A stretch of DNA of 64,000 bases, taken from contig CM061920.1 in assembly GCA_031002005.1 (NCBI GenBank), forward strand, positions 47,966,610 through 48,030,609, given 5' to 3'. How positions within the stretch are numbered: position 1 is the stretch's first letter; the number at the start of each line of letters is the position of its first letter. This stretch comes from Vandiemenella viatica. Its lineage: Eukaryota; Arthropoda; Insecta; Orthoptera; Morabidae. A model generated the notes under the pieces. It was given only the letters and a program-made list of their open reading frames with translations. It was not told the DNA's origin and did no database searches. Position numbers and translations under genes: made by a program. This document shows, in pieces, positions 36,422 through 47,965 of this stretch.

Positions 36422-37119
36422 AACAACATATAAAAATTAATTTTTTTCTTAAATTTCTGTATCTCTAAAGTACAACCACAATTTTTAGCTAAATATTTTC
36501 ATTATTCTCAAATTCATGTAATTCTCCTTTTTATATGTATTAGTGGGTACTATGATTTCCACAGCAATACAAAATATTATTTACATTTTCCTGTGTTAGT
36601 GATGATGGATGTTGGTAACCTAAAAATTATATTATATTTAACCATTCTTTTTATCTTTTTTTACAGTTTTTATCATTATGCTTAATGTCTTGAAATAAGA
36701 TATGAAGCCACATGTAATTACAATTAAGTTCAAATGCAAAAACAGATAATGAAAGTAAACCCATCATTTTCAAGTTGAAGACAGGTTGGCTGCGAAGACC
36801 TCCAGAAGAAAATAATAATTATACATGTTATGATAGTATAAGACAGAAAAATTGCCCAAGGAATATAAGAACAAACAAAAATGCAAAGTATTCCCATAAC
36901 TAATCAAAGCTGAAGGCAGGAGGATGTATGAAGAAAAAATCACACAAATCGCAATATTTCTCAGGACACCACTTACTCAAGTGAGATGTTGATGAAACAT
37001 GCAGTATGCAGCTTTTTGACAACACACAGTGCAGGTTGATTTTTGGGGATCATAAGCACACAATTTTAAAATAGAAATTTATGGCAGAAATTAGAAACCC
37101 TCAAAATGATGTGAAATGG
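36422..37119. other. Intronic/intergenic stretch, no feature recognised
   Basis: AT-rich with no supported gene, repeat or element end. Confidence 0.5.
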
Positions 37120-37690
37120 ATTACACTAGGGAACACCCAATAGAACAATAAATTATAATGATAAACAATAACACCAAATTTCTAAGCACTAATGAGAAAC
37201 TCGTCACTAGGAATGATTCCTCGTGTCGGTCCCAAGCCCAGAACCTCATATGGTAAGAGATGAGGAAGGAGGAGGGGCAGAAGTAACAACTTCGTGAAAA
37301 AACACCTGGGTCCACCTGGTTCTGGATGGTGGCATCCTGTAAGGGTTCCTGCATAAACATGGCCAACGGTCTCAAAGGCAGAAGAGCAATCCCAGGTTCC
37401 CAATGGTGGAGAGAGTGGAAGAGCCTAGTGGAATAAACCACAAACAACAAACTGGGTTAAGCATCCAAGTCGATTGCTGGGAGTAAAAGGGCACTCTATT
37501 GTCCTTAGGGTGGGAATTTGCCCTTAAAGGTGGATGAGCTCTGATCATCGGCAATAGAATGCAGAAGGCAAGGGAAATCACTGCATTAGAAAATCTTATA
37601 AGATTTCCCAAGTAACGGCAGTACGATGGATGAAGACCGCCACAGACCAATCCCAGGATTGACTACCATAGAAGACGATGAATGAGGAAG
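37120..37690. repeat. GC-richer unassigned block, possibly a retroelement 5' UTR
   Basis: Base composition differs from the flanks, and short frames on the minus strand have no recognisable domain. Its text (GGTGGCATCCTGTAAGGGTT, CTCAAAGGCAGAAGAGCAAT, GGTGGATGAGCTCTGATCAT) recalls the untranslated 5' part of RTE-like LINEs, but I cannot confirm this. Confidence 0.3.
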
Positions 37691-38704
37691 ATAAATAATT
37701 TTAAATATTTTTAAAACAAAACAATAAAAGTAAAGTTGGAGGTAAAGACCACTTCTTACTAACCAGACAGAGAGACTGGGTGTGACTCGTGTCTATAATA
37801 TGTTGGCAAGCTATTTAGTTGCTGCTAATGAAATTGCCATTTATAAATATTTAGTTTTAATTTTTATTTTACAAACTTAAGATTTAGAACACTATTCCAC
37901 AACCCCCGTTACTTTCATTGCACTCCAGAGTATCAACCTTTCTTGAAGAAATCTTTGAATTGTGAGTCAATAAAACCCTGCAATGCACATTTTACAGCCC
38001 ATTCTTCTTAAAACACTTCCTTGGTTGAAAATCTATTTTTTTTTAACTTAAAAAAGTGGTAAACCATGGTAAAGATCAAGAGAATAACAGTTATGAGGAG
38101 AGCCATGACCTATTTGGATAATTCTTCTGCTAACATTCTAACAACTTGTGACTTGGAAACATTACGCAGCAAAGGAACTCCACTTCTGTTAACAGTTACA
38201 GCTGCTGACTCCACAGGTTTTCATGCATAATACCAATTCCATGGCTGTATGTGTGCACAAATAAAGACTGTCCTTGTATAATGAGTGAATAATGCATGGC
38301 TCCCTTATGTATCCAATGTCTTGGTGCCGTATTATTCTTTGGGTGAGGATTTTGTTAGAACATGTGTTCTGGTGGACCTTTTACTTTCAGTCACTGATGA
38401 AGACATTGGTGGCTTTGGCAGAGGATACACTCTTCATTGCAGGTCATGATTCTATGGAGAATGAAATCTTTCCTTCAAAAAAATGCTGATTTACAAACAT
38501 TTCATCCCTGTCTTTCCTGTCAAGAGAAATTTATTTGCTCAGCTTTTTCACTTTTTTAAACAATTTAATGTCAGAACACTAATCAATTGTGGACATCAGG
38601 TACTCCTTCAGTTTCTCAAACTATTGTTCTTGGATTTTATGCAGCCATTTCATTTACAACTTCATCAACAATGGGCAGAATGCACTGAGATTCTATGTTT
38701 TGAA
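37691..38704. other. Unassigned stretch
   Basis: Short frames on the plus strand (38292-38489, 38483-38728) have no recognisable domain and look incidental. Confidence 0.45.
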
Positions 38705-38783
38705 CAAAACTTATTTAATTTAATTTAATTTAATTGCAATGGAGCACAGGCTCCGGTGGCAATTTCCCTACACAGCTATCTTA
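38705..38783 (-). mobile_element. LINE family A 3' tail, cut by a mariner
   Basis: The minus strand reads GGGAAATTGCCACCGGAGCC...CTCCATTGCAATTAAATT with TTTAA-type terminal repeats, the same 3' end as at about 29340-29385 and 58570-58630. The mariner at 38784-40070 is inserted at its upstream side. Confidence 0.6.
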
Positions 38784-40070
38784 CGAGGGTGGTCTGAAAA
38801 GTTTCCGACCCAACAAAGATACAAGACATTTTTTCTGAATTTGTTTTTATTTTTCATCATAGTCTCCTTGTAACTCTACACACTTCTCCCAGTGATGCTC
38901 CCATCTCTGTAACCCGTCCAAATAGTACTCGGCATTTTTCTCTGCAAAATAATTGTTCACAAAGGTGATTGCTTCTTCATTTGACGAAAATCTCTGTCCT
39001 CCAAGCGCAATTTTTAGATGAGGGAACAAAAAGAAGTCGCTTGGGGCTAGATCTGGTGAGTAAGGCAGATGGTCAAGCAGTTCAAACGATAATTCTTGAA
39101 TTTTCACCATGGCAACCGCTGAGGTGTGAGATGGTGCGCTGTCTTGGTGAAACAGGATTTTCTTTTTCTGCAAATGTGGCCATTTTTTGCAAGTTCTGCC
39201 TTCAGCTTGTCAAGTTATGATGCGTAGTATGCTCCTGAAATAGTATTTCCTTTTTGAAGGTAACTGATTAAAATAACTCCATAACTATCCCAAAAAACAA
39301 TCGCCAGCACTTTCCCAGCCAAAAAAACAGTTTTTGCTTTTTTTGGAGCCGGTTCCCCCTTTGCAGTCCACTGTTTGGACTGTATTTTTGTTTCGGGCAT
39401 ATAATGGTGTATCCATGTTTCATCTACAGTAATTAATCGGTGCCAAAACTCGGATTTATTGCGCCTAAACTGCACCAGCAGAGCGTTGTAAATGTTCATT
39501 CGAACACATTTTTGGTCTAATGTGAGCAAACGCGGCACACAACGCGTGGGCAGCTTTCTCATACCAAAATGTTAATTCAATATGTAACAAACATGTTCTT
39601 TTGAAATGTTCATAAACTCTGCTATCTCTCTCACTTTAATTCAGTGGTCGTCTAGCACCAATTGGTGAACTTTGGTGATGTTTTCGTGGGTAGTTGCAGG
39701 TTTTTGATGTCCCGAACATTCATCGTCTCCCAAGCTCTTACGGCCACATTTAAATTCAGCTGCCCAAAATTTCACTGTGGTAAGTGATGGTGTAGAGTCC
39801 CCATACACAGAATACCTCATCTTTGATTTGCGTAGGCGTATTGCCTTTCAAAAACAAATATTTAATGACAGCTTGATACTCGATTTTGTCCATTTTCACA
39901 AAAACACTCACATCAACTCACTCAAATGACTGTTACATAACAACTGCGCATCCAAATGGCTGAAACTTTAGTGAGTAACTGTCAACAGATAAACAACGAA
40001 ATTCACTAGCTTTTATTTACGAGTGCTGCCATCTTCACGTTGAGGTTTGAAATTTTTCAGACCACCCTCG
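38784..40070 (-). mobile_element. mariner (Tc1/mariner) element with both inverted repeats, inactive
   Basis: 1287 bp, bounded by 28-bp inverted repeats starting CGAGGGTGGTCTGAAAA and flanked by the TA target dinucleotide (38782-38783 and 40071-40072). The minus strand encodes mariner transposase pieces. Frame 39562-39215 has ITVDETWIHHYMPE (first catalytic Asp) and AIVFWDSYGV (second). Frame 39173-38847 has LFHQDSAPSHTSA, then LPYSPDLAPSDFFLF (third Asp of the DD34D triad) and the C-terminus. A frameshift near 39175-39215 and further breaks upstream (39600-39900, N-terminal HTH half) inactivate it. The enzyme would cut and paste DNA at TA sites. Confidence 0.92.
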
Positions 40071-40072
40071 TA

Positions 40073-40918
40073 CTGTTGAAGAAAGGTTTAATGTCAAAAA
40101 AAAATATTGTTCTATACCAGCCATGTCGTATTACAAGCAATGATTCCTCTTTCTTTTCTTACTTATATTTGCTAATCTAATATAAAATGATAATAATGAG
40201 AAGGAAAATGCTGTAAGGCAATAAAATAAGTAAACCCACCACTTACCACAGATGAAGGTGCCTGGGTTGTAATGAATGTAGAAATAGTGAAAATGAGTTA
40301 GTAAGGATAACAGAAAGAATTAATACCATTTTTAACAGGAAAGTAAAGACCTTGAAAAATATTAGAGATTTTTCACAGTAACAGTAGAGTACAATGGGAA
40401 AAAGAAACAGACATAATTTTCTAACAAAATGAAATAACATTGAAATAAAATGCGAAAGTTCCAAAATTACAATGAATAGATGGGATAATCTGGAAAATGA
40501 AGAGTTCTACAAGAGTTTAGATTTAAAGAGTATGGCATAATGCAAATAGTCCCATCACAACTAAACAAATCCACTTAACAGAAATATAAATGAGTAATTC
40601 AGTTTTAATCAAAGAAAAGTTACAAATTGGAGTCCAAAACAGGTAAAAACATACAAATATCTTATTTTAAGAAGATAAAACTTGGATTTTTCAGTTAGAT
40701 AGTTCATCTGTAGGTTCACATTAATTGTATATCATTTCATTTTTTATATTCTTTATATCCTACTATGTGAACAATCAACCAGAAGAAGTGGGGTATTCCC
40801 ATGGAGTTTGTGGTGTGTGAGTGTGGAGCCGAAGCAAACTCTGGATCATCTGCTGCAGTGAAGTTTGTGTCCAGTCCACTATTCAATGAAAGACCTAACT
40901 GAGGTGACACAGGACACA
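40073..40918. other. Unassigned stretch
   Basis: AT-rich, no supported gene or repeat. Confidence 0.5.
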
Positions 40919-40930
40919 CTTGTCATTAAT

Positions 40931-41162
40931 TTTTAACTGCTTTACGTCTTTCAACAGCGAGGTCTTTAGAGACGGGAAAGAATGGGGGCAAGGAATGGGA
41001 AGGAATTCGGCCATGGACTTTTTAAGGAAGCATCCCGGCATTTCCCTGGAGTGATTTGGGAAACCATGGAAAACCCAAATCTGGATGCCCAGACGGGGAT
41101 TCGAGCCGCCGTCCTCCCGAATCCGAAGCCAGAACGTTATCTGTTACACCACCACGCTCGGT
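40931..41162 (-). mobile_element. tRNA-derived SINE, full-length copy 3
   Basis: Third copy of the SINE, with a perfect 12-bp target duplication CTTGTCATTAAT (40919-40930 and 41163-41174). Box B carries one change (GGCTCGAATCC). The A tail is short and interrupted compared with copies 1 and 2. Confidence 0.88.
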
Positions 41163-41334
41163 CTTGTCATTAATAATTTCCATACTGCCATGGTATCAAT
41201 TGACATTTTTATTTTTTATTTGTAATTTATGCATGTATATTCAATTGGATACTTTCTTTGCTTCTGACACGATAACTAAAATATTTACACAAAATAATTT
41301 TACTGTACAATTTTCTCTTCTGGCAGACTCTGAG

Positions 41335-41530
41335 GTTACCACAATTGTTTCCTATTTCATGGTACTCAGGTTTATGCTCTTCAAACCTTACACCATACTC
41401 CTTTTCACCTGAATTCTTCCCCTCCCTGTGGTACCTGCCAAAGGACATAGAGCCATTGGTTATGTTATTGGTTGTTCTATTGTTGATGAAGGGGTGCAGA
41501 CCTGAAATTTCAATCCTTAATATGAGTACA
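41335..41530 (+). repeat. Repeat E, copy 1 (possible Penelope-like terminal region)
   Basis: Shares CAGGTTTATGCT and TTCTATTGTTGATGAAGG-type text with 47085-47260, in the same orientation. It lies just upstream of Penelope-like RT sequence, while the second copy lies downstream of another Penelope-like fragment. This would fit a pseudo-LTR of that element (inference). Confidence 0.45.
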
Positions 41531-41639
41531 TGACTGAGTTTTGATAGCATCCTGCTTTCTGTTTTGGTAATTAGTGGTTATTCTATAAGCCTGGCAATCC
41601 AGGATGCCCTATCGTTGCAGGTTAAGGATCTCCAGCTGA

Positions 41640-42456
41640 ATGCATATCTGCCTTGGTTCAACCTATAGTCTGTCAGCTCCCCTCCCATATCAAGGACATA
41701 CAACACTTCCTCTTCTGCCTTTCTACTATGTCCACACCTCCTCCTTCCAACTCCATTCTGATAACAATTGATGTCACACCCTTGTACACAAACATTCCGC
41801 ACAGGCATGCACTCAGTGCCATAGAACATTTTCTGGATCAGTGTCCTTCCAACATCCTCCCTAGCAAATCTTCTCTCGTCAACTTGGCCTACCTGATACA
41901 CAATTATAACTACAACTCCTCTCAATGCAATATCTACCACCAAATCTGTGGCCATCCAAAACAGACTTTTTGGAAAAAGTCCCTCTCAAAACTTTCATGT
42001 GACTCAGATGATATTTTTATGATCTGGGGAAAACAACATTTCAAATTTTCTTAACAATCTTACTATCTTTAACATGTTGAATTTCATTAGACCTACTCCC
42101 ACACCCAGGCCACATTCTGGGATGTGGATTTTGCCCTCTCCAATGGCTACCTTGGCTCCTCAGACCACTCCAAACCCCCCAACATTCAACAGTTTCTTTA
42201 TCTTCACAGTTGTCATCAGTATCATATGAATATTCCTTTTCCTACAGTCTTGGCATTCAGTTTATTCCTGCTACCAAAGGTCCTTCATGCAGTATTCAAA
42301 CATCGTCTCACAAGCATCGATATCTCAGAACTACCATCTGGCTTTGGTTCACAAACAACTTCCATGGGTCACATTACCACCTGCTCTGCCCATCAACCAT
42401 TCTAAACCCACAAAAACAGCCATACTCCATCATTGCTCATACAATACTACCCGTGC
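41640..42456 (+). pseudogene. Penelope-like element RT fragment running into the assembly gap
   Basis: Frame 41653-42054 contains ILITIDVTPLYTNIPHRHAL, the characteristic D-V-x-x-L-Y-T-N-I-P RT motif of Penelope-like elements. Further codons (SDDIFMIWG, then a degenerate ATFWDVDFALSNGYL block near 42108-42150 and YSLGI near 42250) follow the order of that RT's C-terminal half, broken by frameshifts. The sequence stops at the N gap at 42457, so the element probably caused the assembly break. Confidence 0.65.
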
Positions 42457-43456
42457 NNNNNNNNNNNNNNNNNNNNNNNNNNNNNNNNNNNNNNNNNNNN
42501 NNNNNNNNNNNNNNNNNNNNNNNNNNNNNNNNNNNNNNNNNNNNNNNNNNNNNNNNNNNNNNNNNNNNNNNNNNNNNNNNNNNNNNNNNNNNNNNNNNNN
42601 NNNNNNNNNNNNNNNNNNNNNNNNNNNNNNNNNNNNNNNNNNNNNNNNNNNNNNNNNNNNNNNNNNNNNNNNNNNNNNNNNNNNNNNNNNNNNNNNNNNN
42701 NNNNNNNNNNNNNNNNNNNNNNNNNNNNNNNNNNNNNNNNNNNNNNNNNNNNNNNNNNNNNNNNNNNNNNNNNNNNNNNNNNNNNNNNNNNNNNNNNNNN
42801 NNNNNNNNNNNNNNNNNNNNNNNNNNNNNNNNNNNNNNNNNNNNNNNNNNNNNNNNNNNNNNNNNNNNNNNNNNNNNNNNNNNNNNNNNNNNNNNNNNNN
42901 NNNNNNNNNNNNNNNNNNNNNNNNNNNNNNNNNNNNNNNNNNNNNNNNNNNNNNNNNNNNNNNNNNNNNNNNNNNNNNNNNNNNNNNNNNNNNNNNNNNN
43001 NNNNNNNNNNNNNNNNNNNNNNNNNNNNNNNNNNNNNNNNNNNNNNNNNNNNNNNNNNNNNNNNNNNNNNNNNNNNNNNNNNNNNNNNNNNNNNNNNNNN
43101 NNNNNNNNNNNNNNNNNNNNNNNNNNNNNNNNNNNNNNNNNNNNNNNNNNNNNNNNNNNNNNNNNNNNNNNNNNNNNNNNNNNNNNNNNNNNNNNNNNNN
43201 NNNNNNNNNNNNNNNNNNNNNNNNNNNNNNNNNNNNNNNNNNNNNNNNNNNNNNNNNNNNNNNNNNNNNNNNNNNNNNNNNNNNNNNNNNNNNNNNNNNN
43301 NNNNNNNNNNNNNNNNNNNNNNNNNNNNNNNNNNNNNNNNNNNNNNNNNNNNNNNNNNNNNNNNNNNNNNNNNNNNNNNNNNNNNNNNNNNNNNNNNNNN
43401 NNNNNNNNNNNNNNNNNNNNNNNNNNNNNNNNNNNNNNNNNNNNNNNNNNNNNNNN
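42457..43456. other. Assembly gap of exactly 1000 N
   Basis: A run of 1000 undetermined bases, a placeholder scaffold gap. Open frames drawn through it are meaningless. The hemocytin-like exons to the left are all on the minus strand and those to the right all on the plus strand. Confidence 0.99.
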
Positions 43457-44175
43457 GTTTCATATTTGTATGTTTCTAATCATCAGATGTGCTTTTTTTT
43501 AATACTGCTTCTATGCTTATCTCAACAAAAGCATGGAACCATCACTTTTCACAAATAAATTTACTTTAATCAAAGTTATACTGTATGGTGTGCTAAAGTG
43601 ATAATAAGATTGTGATTGTGTGTATAGATTATTGTAATTACCAATCATTTTAATTACAGAATATTTTAATTAGATTTCATGTGTAACATAACAACTACAC
43701 ATAATTGCCACTGAAATAAATAACACCACTTCAGGATCATCTACTTGGAAGTAGAGGCCAAAACAAATCTCATCACATGCCACAACCTTAGCAAATAAAT
43801 CCATTTCTTCTGTTGTGTAAAACAGATAGGTGAAGCAAACACCTGTTCTTGCCAACTTCTGATTCTCTGGCAGATGCATGGGCACACACTGTGTACAAAC
43901 TTTGCCATTACTGAGCCCCTTGGGTAATATGATGCATAGTTCCCTTCTTTCTCAGCAATTCAGCAGGAATTCTGTGTATGATGATTCTGATGGGCATTGT
44001 TGACATGCCATTAAGCCACAACACACTCACATACATTCTGATGGATGAGACTTGCCACAGCCAAAATTCTGACAGGGTGCTGACAATGTGTTCCCAGCCA
44101 GGCTGTGGCAAGTCCTTTTTTTTTATGCTTTCATGTCCGACCTTATAATGCTGACACCAGCAACATATGGTTTGA
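43457..44175. other. Unassigned stretch upstream of the TIL exon
   Basis: No gene supported. ACTTGCCACAGCC (about 44047-44059) and GGCTGTGGCAAGT (about 44101-44113) form a 13-bp inverted repeat with a ~40-bp loop. Confidence 0.45.
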
Positions 44176-44312
44176 GATCAGGGCCGGTGTTAGGGGGGGG
44201 GGGGGGTAAGCGGGTCAAATGTACCCGGGCCCGCCAGCTGATGGGGGGCCCCGATTACCGAAAAAAAAGGTCGCCCATTTTACCCCGGACCCGAAATTCC
44301 TAGCACCGTCTA
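44176..44312. repeat. Possible degenerate MITE with CAGGGCCGG terminus and G-run
   Basis: Starts CAGGGCCGGTGTTAGG followed by a long G-run and a GC-rich body, and ends near CCTAGCACCG, an imperfect complement of the start. It shares its terminus with 16831-16915. The boundaries are uncertain. Confidence 0.35.
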
Positions 44313-44782
44313 TCGGCAAACATATTAACCCACTGTAATTAGATACAATACTACTACAGCAAAAGTTTAATTTCCATTTGGGTAGACCTTATTCTTGTTA
44401 ATTATTATTATTATCTTCCATGTATTTATTACTGTGTTAAATGGTAGTCCAGTGTAGCTTTTCAATGTTTTATTGTTGTTCAGCTGATTTAATGTCTTTA
44501 TCATCAGAGTGGATTAAAAAAATAGCAATAGACTATTTAAAAACTAAATATCTATTACCTGAAATATAGCACTATATATGTTTGATAACTTATGTTAGAA
44601 AAAATCTCAAAATCTCTGTAGCAAATTTGTGGACCTTCCCCAATCCAGTGTTAGGTTACCCCACATGTCTTTCTAAATTCCAGCAGTTCCTGTATCCTAC
44701 AAATTCATCTACTTTGATGTGTATATTAAAAAATTCCAGTAGTATACCAATCATCCCTAATTTAATGTATGTATCATTACAG

Positions 44783-44965
44783 CATCTTCATGTCCATCAC
44801 CTTTGCAATACTATGAGTGTTTTCGTCGTGAATGTGAGCTCAGCTGCACCACTCTGCACTCACCATGTCCATCCTCTCCTGGAATTTGTTTCTCAGGCTG
44901 CTTCTGTCCTGAAGGCCTTGTGCGCAAAGATGACAGCTGTGTGTTGCCAACAGAATGTCGTGATT
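44783..44965 (+). CDS. Hml: Hemocytin-like gene, trypsin-inhibitor-like (TIL) cysteine-rich exon
   Basis: Plus-strand exon with an AG acceptor (44781-44782) and a GTGAGT donor (44966-44971); two bases, 60 codons, one base. It encodes SSCPSPLQYYECFRRECELS and a further Cys-rich stretch ending CVLPTECRDC, with the ten-plus cysteines and the C-x-C-x-x-G-x-V pattern (CFCPEGLVRKD) of a TIL domain. In VWF-like and hemocytin proteins each TIL sits just before the next VWD domain. Here the next exon found (56296) starts a VWD domain and the split codon T|GT (Cys) matches. It is intact. The orientation is opposite to the F5/8C exons to the left. Confidence 0.83.
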
Positions 44966-45769
44966 GTGAGTCTTATTTATTTACTGTTATCTTCAAATCT
45001 TTTTTACTGTAAATACTATTTTATATTTTCTGGTAGGAAAGATGTGTATTTTAGATAAAAGATTTTCATGTGTATTATTAATGTCTGCGGATATCTGAGA
45101 TGGATAAATTTACTTGAAATGCTTGTTCTTTCAGTTGGTTTCCAATTAGTTTCTAATATCAATTTGTGGTTTAGGTACCTATTAATGGAAAAAATATTAT
45201 AGTACAATTAGATTATACATATTACTGGTACATAAATTGACTTTCTTTATTTATCAGTAATTTCTGCATGAAGTAATTTCTAAAGATATTACTGCAACAA
45301 TCATAGTCATATGATTAAGTTCTCAGCAAAAATGTTGCAAGAGGAAATGTGAGGTGACAATTGTATGAAAATGAAATCTTCTTCCTCCCCCCCTCCCCCC
45401 CCCCCCCAATTGTAATATTTCCGACTATGTCTTTCACATAGAAGTATGTGACTAAGGTCATGTAGTCGCCCATGGAAAACACAATGAATACTGGTTTTGA
45501 CAATTGCAGATGGACTTGAGATGATAGGAGATTGGATGGGTGTTGAAGAGGGGAAGGGAAGGTGAGGGTCACAGAAGGAGTCGATAGAAAGTATTGTCCA
45601 GTAAAATTATTTTATATAAAAAATATACACTACCTTGAATACAAACTCACTGATATTACACACTACTTAAAAATCAGCTCTGGTGCATGGTCTTTTTAGG
45701 ATAATAGGTCCAATAGAAACCTCTCATGATTTACAGAATCAAATATGATGTTTTTATGAACTGAATCCA
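44966..45769. other. Intron, no feature recognised
   Basis: Start of the 11.3-kb intron between the TIL and VWD exons. A C-run lies near 45386-45407; otherwise AT-rich and unassigned. Confidence 0.55.
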
Positions 45770-46190
45770 TGGGGGAAATGACTCTATCTGACTCCTTAAT
45801 GGTCTCAGTTCCTCACATTCCCTGAATTTTATGTGGGCCTATTCTCACATCACACTTATGTGAATTTGTCCCTCTAATAGCCACCTCAGCTCATCTCTGC
45901 ACACCAAACCTACCTTCCTACAACAGTATCTTCATATTGACAGGTGTCGTCCTGCTAGCAACAAACTCACCGTTTCCTACAGCCTAGGCATTAATTGGAG
46001 CTGGATATGTTCTATCCATCAGGCCTTCACACTGTATTCCAATAACAGCCAGAAGCTCTGATACTCCACAATTACCCTCCAAACTTGGTTTAAAAACAGC
46101 TTTCTAGTGGCATGTGCAGCCTATCAACCAGCCCTCAAAATCCAACCACAGTCCAGTCCTAGTGACACAGTACTTACCGGACCTGCAATT
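45770..46190 (+). pseudogene. Penelope-like element fragment, second copy
   Basis: Degenerate codons on the plus strand (HLSSSLHTKPTFLQQYLH-like text, then SKLTVSYSLGI, then a WFKN block) run parallel to 42130-42436, so both are copies of the RT C-terminal part of one family. Multiple stops. Confidence 0.5.
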
Positions 46191-47084
46191 AATTAACTGA
46201 GTTTCTTTTGAAATTTTGAAATTATTAAATTAAAACAATACATCAAAAATTATTTATACATTTCTGTTTAAAATATTTTTCATATAATCAACAATAAATC
46301 AAACATGTTAGAAAACTGAAAAAACATAACAAATCAAATGAATAATAAAAAATTTAATAATCTTTTGTGGATGGGCCAGTCTTTTATATTACTTATGATT
46401 GACATAGCAGTCATTTCATTCTCGATTTGGATTATGTTGATTTGTCAACATCTTCTTCAACCAACTATATAGCATTATCATCATTTATCTAACAAAGAAC
46501 TTCCCTGCCATGTCTAGCTACAATACTTTGAAAACAAATATTCATGATGGGCAAAACCTCTAGTCTTATGAGATTTCTTGTGTTGGTTAGTCACTTTGTA
46601 TGACAAAAAATATAGACCACAGATGCCACACAATCTTTAAATTAGTATGCAGAATTTATATTTTGGCCTCAAAGACATTATTGGCCTCTCAGCATATGTC
46701 AAAGAAAGACGGTGTGCGATGTCAATAGAACAGTGAGCGTTAATTCACATGGTCGCCACGTGCCAAAAACAAATTACACATGTGATGTTATGAAGCTTAT
46801 GACCCATCCCATCTTCCCCTTGTCAAATGATGTCACACTTTGTTGGCCCCTCCCATCCCTTTAATGTGTGATGTAATTTATGGATGGCCTGTAATCTTCC
46901 TTCTTTTCTGTTCCATCCCCAACATGAACCATTGCTCACCGGTACTGATGTTTAGTAAATGTGTTGTATTTATGTGTTATTGTTTATTTATTTGAATTTA
47001 TTATATTTGTACAAAAAATAAAAAATACTAGATAATATTTGCTACCAACTCCTTCCACCAGCCCGCGACTTCTTTCATTACACT
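46191..47084. other. Intron, unassigned
   Basis: AT-rich; no supported feature. Confidence 0.5.
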
Positions 47085-47260
47085 TTACAATTTTATGATG
47101 TTCAGGTTTATGCTTTTCAGTCCCCACTCCATACTCTTCACCATGTTTTTCCCCCCATCCCAAGGCACTGGCCAACAGTCCTAGACCCATTAGCTGCCAG
47201 CTGCTATCTTCCTGTCTCATTCTATTGTTAATAAAGGGACATAAACTCAAAACTTTCAAC
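47085..47260 (+). repeat. Repeat E, copy 2
   Basis: Diverged copy of 41335-41530 (CAGGTTTATGCTTTTCA, CTATTGTTAATAAAGGGACA), same orientation, about 0.9 kb downstream of the second Penelope-like fragment. 47261-47794 beyond it shows nothing. Confidence 0.45.
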
Positions 47261-47794
47261 TCACATTGTGTTTACACGTCTGCCAATGTTTTGACACCGT
47301 CATACCTTCAGCTGTGTTAAGCGCTGGTTGGTCTCCAATTCATGTGTTTGAATTGTACAAGTCTTTAGTGCCTACTATGTTCCAACAATATGTGTAAAAT
47401 TGTCCTGCAATAATCCGACAAATGTTAAGCATGGTGGTATTGGATTATTGAATTTGTCAGGCTACTGTCTCCAACCCATTAAAGTCCATATCTTTTTGAA
47501 AAAGTGTATCTTGTAATGTCACAAATTATATAAACGGTGAAATAAGATCAATACTGTATTATATGTGATTTCATGAATTAAAGGTTTATTAAAGAATTAA
47601 CATTATTAAAACAATGGCCATATCAGTTATAAAAAATAAAATGTAGTATTAACACAAATCAATACATATGCAGTTACTACATACAGTCAAGGTACATATG
47701 TACTAATTTGAACAAAAGAAACTGGATAAATAATTGATTTATATTGTTTGCAAATATTCATCAGTTTTCTTTTGTTTTACCTTTAATTTAATCA

Positions 47795-47965
47795 TGTTGG
47801 AGCCCATGTTCCAGTGGCAATTTCCCTACACACCCATTTTTCTGTTTGCCTATCTTTGTCCTTTATAAATTTCAACTTCAAAACTTTCAGCATTTTTGGT
47901 AAATTATTGATCATCTGTCTTGAAAACTTATTACAATTCTTGACTCCCTTACCTTCAACATTTAA
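47795..47965 (-). mobile_element. LINE family A 3' fragment
   Basis: The minus strand reads RQMINNLPKMLKVLKLKF-like codons and then GGGAAATTGCCACTGGA, as at 29230-29350. It abuts the Tigger-like fossil. Confidence 0.6.

Noticed and set aside
38784..40070. Functional mariner
   Set aside because: Ends and catalytic motifs are present, but frameshifts and stops break the transposase.
42210..43558. Long open frames of 338-430 codons around 42.2-43.6 kb
   Set aside because: They run through the 1000-N gap and are made of undetermined residues.
43670..44111. C8-domain exon upstream of the TIL exon
   Set aside because: Cys are present in short minus-strand frames, but they lack the C8 spacing, lie on the wrong strand relative to the TIL exon, and have no matching splice sites.
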